A stretch of DNA of 64,000 nt, from contig OY979718.1 in assembly GCA_963855995.1 (NCBI GenBank), forward strand, positions 26,836,282 to 26,900,281. Direction: 5' to 3'. The notes under the pieces are model-generated. The model made no database searches and was not told where the DNA came from. It saw only the letters and a program-made list of their open reading frames with translations. The stretch is from Muricea muricata. Taxonomy: Eukaryota > Cnidaria > Anthozoa > Malacalcyonacea > Plexauridae. The position numbers were made by a program, and so were the translations under genes. Shown here in pieces: positions 56,580 through 64,000 of this stretch; within the stretch, counting starts at the first letter, position 1, and every line of letters starts with the position of its first letter.

Positions 56580-57840
56580 GTTGTTAAAGTAGCCATATCC
56601 CACTGAGACTTTGTTTGAGTCTGTCGCAAAACTAGCCAATCAGATGGCTCAATCTGCTCTGGCTGACCACGGGAAATAGCTATAAATATAGCTGCAATTG
56701 GGCAAGGATTTTTAAATCTGCTCCGCGTGCGAGAATTTCAGTCGAGGAAATGTTTCTTCAATTTCTTCTCGTTTCTGCTTTCATTCCAACATGTGTGCTG
56801 GGTGAGACCAAAGGCGAGTTTGATGAACCCATACCGTCACAAAGATATCAGGAAATCATGGGGCAAGGATTTTCAACCAACTGGTTCAAAAGCAAAATAC
56901 CATTGTCGAAGTACCATCCCAAAAATATCGAAGATGTTTATGCCAGAGGATTTCGAAATTTGAGACTTCGTTGTGATGCTGGTTTCGAAAAATACAAACC
57001 ACCGTACGACTCCGAGGCATTCACGTCATTTCTAGAGAGTCTGGAGAGTGTTGTTAAGAAATGTCTGGAGGTAACAATTACGTTAATGTTTTTTGAAATT
57101 GACCGTGAGATATATCTTTAAAATAAACATACAGAATTTATCGAACTCATTGCTGCAGTAACAAGCATTTATTAATTCTCATAATATTTGATCTCATTCT
57201 CGTCATTTTGAACTCGACTACAGGTTTTTTGAATTGCAGAAGAACACTAATACCACTACTCGAATTCGAGTAAAAAAAATTATCTATCACCGTCAGACAT
57301 CGTGTATTTCACGCAGATGCATGTGACGATGGCATTAGAAATATTTAATCAAACAAAATTTGGTCAATAACGCCCAAACAAGTAAGCAAATTCTCGACAT
57401 TGATTTATACATGTTAACATGTATAAACGAAATTTTTAAGAAGTATTTAATACCATACCCGGTCGTAGCTAAAGCTTTAATTGTGGTGCCGAGTGTGCTA
57501 TTTAATGTACTGTATATTTGCATTCATTATTTCGAATAAAGTACCATCAGGAGGTACAAAACGATACAAATTAAACTATCAATACATAAGAGAACTATTC
57601 AGTTGATCGTATTTGTATTGTAGTAAGTCAAAAACTGCAATTTTAAAATATTTTTGTCTTTCATGATAACGTAGTGAAAAAGGGCTCGTGGTGTTGAATA
57701 GCATAAAAAATGCATTAATTTTACGTAAACTATTTGTAAAGGTATTTCTTAGCGTCCTAAGGTCTCCATGTTTACACACTCTATCACTATAAACTATATT
57801 TCTATATCTGCCTGTTTCGACATCTCGTTGATGCAGTGTG
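56580..57840 (+). repeat. Right arm of the GH5-like inverted duplication
   Basis: Partner of 49730-51200. Similarity is highest over promoter and exon 1 and declines into intron 1. Confidence 0.8.
56636..56690 (+). promoter_or_regulatory. CCAAT and TATA boxes of the + strand GH5-like gene
   Basis: CCAAT at 56636-56640 (in CTAGCCAATCAG) and TATAAATATA at 56681-56690. The TATA lies about 60 nt before the ATG, so the 5' UTR should be about 35-40 nt. Confidence 0.78.
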
Positions 57841-60800
57841 AGGGTTTGTAGCGGGTTTGACTAAATCATTGGCATTGGTTCGGTGCACATTCATAATTTA
57901 CATAATTAAAAGCGCTGGTTGAAAATTCAGTATCATGCATGCACAATTTGGTTGCAGCTCTTACTCGGTTTGCTTGAATTTCACATCGACAATGGTTTAC
58001 CCATATTCATTTCAAACGGAGATCGGCATTATCGGAGGTGCGTAATTCGTCATAGACAGCTACAGGTAGTTGAAGTGTACTCCTTGGTCAAGAACTCGTT
58101 TGCACAATTTCAAATGAAATTTCTCTACTTCATTGTTAATTTAATCATTAATTTTGCTTCTAAAGATTTCCAAAGAAGTTATCGTGCCAATACCATGCAT
58201 GGACACAAACCTCGCATAAAGTAGTACTGGAATTACCATAGATTTGCAGGACACTATTTATTATCAAAATTAGAAGACAGTAATATAAAAGAACGCAAAG
58301 ATTCGCTAGGCAGAGCTTTTCGCACCTTCTTAAAGTTCCAGAAGAGTTGATTATTATGTCAAGATAAAAGTATTCAATCATTTACTTGTTCTAAAATATT
58401 GCTGTCAAATACCCAGTTTTCTTGTTGATATTAAATTTCACTCATGCATGAGCCCAAAATGTATGGATCCAAAACCTCGCTACAATTGAGCCCAAAATGT
58501 ATGGATCCAAACCTCGCTGATAAAACTGCAGCTTGTATTGTATAGGCCTTAGCTGAGATGACTGAGAACCAAAATACCGTGTAAACCAAACCAGTGTAAA
58601 AAAACTCTGTAAACCAGTGTAAAATACTCTGTAAACCAAATTACAAAATTTTGGGCAATATATTTTTCCCTCAGTAGCGACATAACGTGTAAGAAAAATA
58701 ACAAAGAATACTTTCTCGGAGGTTTGCGACGACCAGCAAAAAGAATCTTTTTTGAATTGATTTCGTTCTAGCTTATGCCCGTAGTCTTACGCTTCTACTA
58801 CTGTTTAAGTCGCACACTTCACTGCATTTCCTTGTTTTGTCTTTTTGTTTAACTTATGCTTATCCTGCTAGTGACGACCAGGCTTATTATTTCAGAACTG
58901 CACGCAAGTTGCTACCGGTAATGACGATCAGAATCATCCTGATTTAGTGGTTACGGTGGAATAGTGATATGTAAAGAGCGGGTTTTCTCCGCTTTATGTC
59001 TCAAAAGGTTGCAATCAAACTTTTCCTTGATTATTATTATTTGATTAAATGATTATTTGATTCATTCAATCATTTTCATATTGATAAATTGTCGGTTGGT
59101 TAGTTGCCATTGGCCTGGGAGTGTTATTGCTGCTGACCCCCGGCAGGACAATATTCTTGACCGTTACACGAAGTTCTTGCCTTTCCGTGTCCAGTCCCCG
59201 GCCGAATTATGTATAGTGGAAATCTCGATTTGTTGTTTGTAAAGGTGTGTCACCAATTCCAGAGGCTCATTAAATATACAGGTTTGTTTTCAAAATGAGG
59301 GTTTAGACCAGTTTTGATATATTTAACTACTAAGCGCGCAAGGATGCTAGGTCAACACGCGACTGATTGGTTGTAGCGCCTGGCAGAAAATGCGAATATT
59401 TATTTCTCTTCACTTGCCATGCATACAGTGTTTCCGGACAGGTGTGAATTTTTATATGCGCTTCGCCTCAGTGTGTAACGTAGAGGAAGAAGTTGTGGAA
59501 GATTTGGAGCAAGAGCGCTTTACAATTCGTCATTTGGGGGTAATTTTAAACGAATATTTCAACTAGTTTTAATTTGAATGAAGACTACAGTGTATACGCG
59601 TAGATCTTGCTGTTACATATTTCTATACATTTGATCTAAATCAGGAAAACGTTCTTTCACTCCAAATCTGCTGCTCATTCCGAGTGGGTTTTACAATTTA
59701 TGGAAAGATCAACAGCAGCTTCGTTTAGATTCTGGTCAAAAAATGTCTCCCTAACGCCCTAAAGTCTTTTATATCTGTTCTAAGAGGATATTTTTTGGAC
59801 ATTTTGTCACCGATTATAGTCATTCAACTTATATAACTGCACTCATATGACCTTTAAAGTGCATATGACACGAAATTTCATATTTAAGAATTACAGACTT
59901 CTTTCTGCGGTGATTATCGCAGAGTATTTTAGTTTTTAAAAAACATGATGCCAAGGGAATTATTTGACCGTTTTAATACGTGGCCGTGAGGCAAAAAACT
60001 GTCCTAAGACTGGGAACGAAATTGCACCAAAATGACGTCACTGGTGAGATGTATTTTACGCTCAATGATTCAATTTAACTCTGGGTAAAACCACTAACGT
60101 CATCATGACGTCATTTTGGTGCAATTTCGTTCCCAGTCGTAGGACAGTTTTTTGCATCACGCTTCACTTATTTAAACGTTTAGTCCCCTTAGCATCATCT
60201 TTTTGAAAAATAAATTACACCACGATAATCACCGCACAATGTACTCTATGATTCCAAAATATAAAATTTCGTGTCATATGCACTTTAAGTGTTCAAGTAC
60301 AAATGTGTCACGGTTCAACAGTTTAGTTGAAGTCCGTGGGAATGCTAGCTTATAGCTCAGTCGGCTTGTCGTTTACTTGACAAAATTGATTGAAATTAGA
60401 TAGATGGGATCTGAACTGGTCACGGGCTTTTGTTCTCTCACTGGATATAAATCTGATTTGCTTAATAAAATTATTACGGTATGAGGTCTAATACAAGGAA
60501 AACACTAAGCATGAGCTTATCAATATTCACTATAATTCTACGACAGGCCAATGAATAAGACTATAACATAACATGTAAGACTGTAACTCCTTTCCACTCA
60601 TTGCTAATCCCAACTCGCTAGCTTCCTGCGTGAAATTTCATCCAATCACAATGCTTGTTAGTGCATTTAAAATAGATGCAAGTTGGTTTTGCGATGAGTA
60701 GAAAAGAGCCTTAAGGTGGCTTGATACAGTTTTCAAAAAATTAAGCTATAGTTTACTTTTTGCTTTTAATTTTCGCGCTGATAAAATTAAATAAGGTGAA

Positions 60801-62363
60801 ATTAAATTGATGGCCAATGCTCCGTTGCTTTGGCAACACTTGCGTATCAAATTTACTCAGAAACGATCTATTTTGCTGCGCGAGTCTGAAAGAAGCACGG
60901 CGACGCCCAATTTTTTTCTTCGCATCATGTTACAAACACCCTACACTAACATTGTGCATAATTTAAAAAATTCTGTAACGCCAATTTTTTTTAAACTACG
61001 AAAATACTGATTTCCTGAAAAATATTTTTTCCACATTACAGAATTTTTTTATTTTTTGTATAATGCAAGACTTTTGTGGTACGACACTGCCTACAAAATT
61101 TCAAGATAGTTCACCGTGCAAAATAAGGAGATTTAGCACATTCATGCATTTTTACGCGCGAAATGGCGTCAGCCTCCCACATGACATGCAATATCCGATG
61201 TTTTACGTATCTATTTGTTGTAAACGTGATATATAAAGATTTGTGTGAATAACATTAAATTTGGCACATGCCGTCTTTATTTGTGAGCATTACTATATCG
61301 AGCCACCTTAAGTTAACTGATACTCCATGCTGACCGAGTAATCTGACTATGCATGTCTAAAATATACCACCAAATTTAGAGACCCGCCTACTATGACCCC
61401 ATATCTGTAAACTGAGGTTAATTGGCGTGTTTGTCTTGTTGTCATTCTTAATGACATTATCACGAACCTTTTTAATAGGTAGGAGTCATACCGATAATCT
61501 CCTGGATAAACCACGACGCTGAAGCAAAGGCAACAGAAAATGACCGCGAGAATTATGTGAACTGGTGGAAGGCTGTTGCATCACATCTTAAAGATAAAGA
61601 TTATCGACTAAGTTTTAATCTGTTTACCGAGTTGGGTGTGGACAGTTGCGGGGACAACTGCGGGGTAAGTCTTCGTGAGGACACAGACAAGTACAATCTC
61701 TGGACACGCGAAGTAGTGAGGGCAATCCGAGAAACAAAAGGCAATAACGTCAATCGCATCTTGATCCTCGCATCACCCAAAAAGACGGCTAAAGGTCTGA
61801 GTTTAATAGACAAGAGCATCTACAAAGATGATAATTTTATGATGGCAGAATGGCATCTATATGCATCAGGGCCCAACAAGATTGAGGGGTCAGCCAAATA
61901 CTGGAAAGGCGATGGCAAGTCCAAAGGACGTGAAAATGTCGACAAAGCCATCACGACAGCAACCGAGTTTTCCCAGGATAACAATCTTTTGACCTACCTC
62001 GGAGCGTGGATGCCGGCAGACAACGAGAAAGGAGAATTGAAAGAGTCAGAGGCGATTGAATTTGCAAAATACTTTGTTAAAGAATTGAAGATTGAAGGCA
62101 TTCCGTGGTCTCTGAACGTCCTTGACCGGTACTACAACACTGCGGAAAGCGAGTGGATCAGAGGCAAACAAGACATACAAGGAGCGAAGATCGACATGGC
62201 AAAGGTTCTAACACGAATAAAGCCAAAACGGGAAGAAAAATCGAAATCGACAAATGGCGGGAAATCGAAATCGCGAAAAGGGCGAAAATCGAAATCGCAA
62301 AAGGGCCGAAAATCGAAATCGCAAAAGTCAGTAATAAAGCGAATAATCGAATCTATGTTGTAG
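56750..62363 (+). CDS. Secreted GH5-like (cellulase-family) glycosidase, intact
   Basis: Exon 1 is 56750-57070 (107 codons), intron 4.4 kb, exon 2 is 61479-62363. They join at phase 0 (KKCLE|VGVIPII) for 401 residues. Residues 1-18 are a signal peptide. The TIM-barrel order of GH5 is visible: MGQGFSTNWF, GFRNLRLRC (Arg), IPIISWINHD (His119), FNLFTELG (candidate acid/base Glu158), ILASPKKT, AEWHLYASGP (His233, Tyr235), LLTYLGAWMP and GIPWSLNVLD (Trp317). Strand 7 normally carries the nucleophile as GEx; here the position reads Ala283. A Lys/Ser-rich tail with GRKSKSQK repeats follows residue 365. GH5 enzymes cleave beta-glucans or mannans; substrate here is unknown and activity uncertain. The family was probably gained from bacteria, but the gene now has a spliceosomal intron and a eukaryotic promoter. 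Confidence 0.88.
57841..59850 (+). other. Intron 1 of the + GH5-like gene, middle part
   Basis: A 39-bp tandem duplication (GAGCCCAAAATGTATGGATC repeated) lies at about 58450-58518, with short CTGTAAACCAGTGTAAAA repeats at about 58580-58640. No exon fits the phase-0 junction better than direct joining of 57070 to 61479. Confidence 0.5.
59853..60290. mobile_element. Nested TIR element in GH5-like intron
   Basis: The ends share TTAAAGTGCATATGACACGA and AAATTT in inverted orientation. An inner hairpin pairs AAACTGTCCTAAGACTGGGA ... GGTGCAATTTCGTTCCCAG. A diverged single end (TTAAAGTGGCAATGACACGA) is at 34612. Confidence 0.75.
60711..61312. mobile_element. TTAA-flanked TIR element
   Basis: TTAAGGTGGCTTGATA at the left and TATCGAGCCACCTTAA at the right. 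TTAA on both sides is the target site of piggyBac-type elements. The interior has no transposase frame; the 67-codon frame at 60807 is featureless. Confidence 0.65.
62262..62330 (+). repeat. 24-bp coding tandem repeat in the GH5-like tail
   Basis: GGGCGAAAATCGAAATCGCA plus AAAG is repeated and encodes GRKSKSQK. It is expanded relative to the - strand copy. Confidence 0.85.
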
Positions 62364-62515
62364 GGCGCTTTGAGCCGACTGCATTACCGATAGCCTTCAT
62401 TGAACATTCACTTTTATCCAAGTTTCAAACCTTATTTTATTTTAATCTTGAACTTGTAGTGTAATCTCATTGTGTACGATTAGAATTCATCAGTTTTGTG
62501 TTAGTATAATTTACA

Positions 62516-62521
62516 AATAAA
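62516..62521 (+). terminator. Polyadenylation signal of the + GH5-like gene
   Basis: AATAAA 153 nt past the stop, in a context (AATAAACAAGCC) that aligns with the - copy. Confidence 0.6.
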
Positions 62522-62573
62522 CAAGCCTTTTTATTTCGACTTCGCATCCGATAAGTTAGAAATCATATAGACA

Positions 62574-63374
62574 CTCCGCAGAGGTTTTCGAGTTTTTCCG
62601 TAAATACCTTTTTCCAGGGTTTTTCCGTATTTTTTGTATGACCGCTAACAACTGGAATTGTGGGCGCAAGAGAAATTGAAAGAAAATTGAGACGAAACCT
62701 CTGCCAACATTCCGTTGTTATCTGTGCGAAAGCGGTCGTGAACTGACCATTTGGATTCTAATCGCCAAATATCTTTACTATTTCATATTATTTTTATGTT
62801 ACAATAGTTAGATTGACGATAAACCTTTTAGTATTAATTTATTTGATTTCATTGTGAAAAAGCTTGATTGCTTTATAAATCGAGGAAGAGGGATATTCTA
62901 GAGTTTCTCGTAGAGCCAGGTATATAGTATATAAAAAATAAAACATGGAGGGCGTAAACAAATCCATTGCAGAAATGGCAATTGTTGGTATGTTTAATAA
63001 TTCATTTTTTAAATATTTGTTTTAACTATCTGGCATGAGAAATTTCTTTACTGGTAGTACATCATTTTGAACATTTTCACGTATTAAATGCTATCAATAT
63101 CACAATCACAATACGTAGATTTATGTGCGATTAGAATAAACAGATCAGTAATAACACCTCAGAAAAAATTATAGACGTGATAGATGTATCCCTCCTTTAT
63201 CCCACCCCCGCTTTAGCGCTATTTTGTTACGAATGTTCGCAGAGCTTTCCTCCGAATTTTCTTTCAATTTCTCTTGCGCCCACAATCACAGTCGTCAACA
63301 GTCATACAAAAAATTAATGAGCCCCCATGGAAAACTAAAGGAATTTAGGGAAAAACATGGAAACCTCTGCGGAG
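62574..63374. mobile_element. About 800-bp element with 130-bp inverted arms
   Basis: CTCCGCAGAGGTTT at the left is inverted at the right (AAACCTCTGCGGAG). The arms share TTGTATGAC and GTGGGCGCAAGAGAAATTGA, AGAAAATT. The interior has no coding capacity. Target duplication not clear. Confidence 0.7.
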
Positions 63375-63483
63375 GAGAGGGTTAATGTAGATAGATAGAT
63401 TCTTTAAAGCCGGGAAACAAGAGGCGACAAGTCGCTGCAACACGTCGCAACAATATCATCGCATACACGAGTTTCGTGAACGT

Positions 63484-64000
63484 TCAGTACAGTAGGGCAT
63501 TTAAAACAGCACAAAATGGGTTTGCGAATAACTCGGCATAATCTTTAAGGAGCGAGTTCGGCACACCATCAGGGCAACAGGCTTTTGGTGACTTCAGTCT
63601 AGTTAGTGCAGACTGAACTAAAGAAACATCAAGCGTTGGGTCTTCGGAATAACTATTGCCAGTTGGTAGACGATGAAGTGGCTGATATTCCTGCATGGGT
63701 TTAAAAGTGCAGTGTTAATAAGATCAGCAATGTCTTTATTCGACTTTCCATCAAGAGCATCTATGTGAAGTTGCAATCACGTATTTGCTGTTGGCGTTGA
63801 TGGAATCATTCCCGATGCCTTTTTAATCTGGTTCCACCACTGACTTGGCCTGACATTCTTGAGGTTCGCAACCTTTGAGGATTAAGGTGTAATATCTACC
63901 TAGAGGTACCTTTCGTTCACGATTAACGATGCCGCGGAGCCTGAGAAATCGTTCAAGTTCTCCTCGAGCGTGGGCTTTTTGCCGTATCTTGGCAATTATA
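63484..64000 (-). pseudogene. LINE reverse-transcriptase fragment, continues past window
   Basis: Reading leftward from the window edge: RGIVNRERK (linker before RT), WWNQIKKASGM, an in-frame TGA, DGKSNKDIADLINTALLNP, a frameshift at about 63698, then ALTRLKSPKACCPDGVPNSL and DYAELFANPF. This is the start of the RT domain of a non-LTR retrotransposon, with the usual GPDG reading CPDG. The stop and frameshift show decay. Its 3' part is missing at 63484. Confidence 0.8.

Overview
The window is animal nuclear DNA: A+T-rich, with short exons between long introns, consensus GT/AG junctions, and many degenerate transposons, foldback elements and microsatellites. I found no bacterial-style operons. 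The gene families (EGF/laminin-G protein, LRRC51, TMEM216, a secreted GH5-like glycosidase) and repeat types (LINE remnants, hAT- and MULE-like non-autonomous elements, clustered TTTCACATGTGAAA palindromes) best fit a cnidarian such as a coral or anemone. The taxon is an inference. Exons were assembled by hand from reading frame, splice phase and remembered family motifs, with no alignment run.

Layout. (1) 2.5-14 kb, + strand: scattered exons of a laminin-G plus EGF-repeat extracellular protein, incomplete at both ends, with a 1.3 kb MULE-like element and a LINE tail in its introns. (2) 14-20.9 kb: no gene seen; several foldback elements. (3) 20.9-25.8 kb, - strand: complete four-exon LRRC51. 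(4) 26.0-33.7 kb, + strand: complete six-exon TMEM216/TMEM80-family gene. The start codons of (3) and (4) are 172 bp apart, and the gap holds a full match to the RFX X-box consensus, so this is probably a shared ciliary promoter. (5) 34-40 kb: repeats and a LINE reverse-transcriptase remnant. (6) 40.0-51.0 kb, - strand: two-exon GH5-like gene broken by a 35-nt deletion. (7) 51.2-56.6 kb: spacer of reshuffled local repeats. (8) 56.7-62.4 kb, + strand: intact inverted paralogue of the GH5-like gene, with the same CCAAT/TATA promoter. (9) 62.5-64 kb: a TIR element and a second LINE fragment.

How the genes relate. LRRC51 and TMEM216 are both associated with ciliated cells, and TMEM216 is a transition-zone membrane protein. 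The shared X-box predicts joint RFX control. The GH5-like pair is an inverted duplication whose arms include promoter, exon 1 and part of intron 1. One copy is intact but seems to lack the usual nucleophile glutamate. The other is frameshifted at that same strand of the barrel. The repeats add several well-delimited mobile elements, including a 9-bp-TSD MULE-like element, an 8-bp-TSD hAT MITE, a 2.7 kb hAT-like element inside a TA microsatellite, a perfect 78-bp-arm palindrome, and a foldback element with one arm expanded into a satellite.
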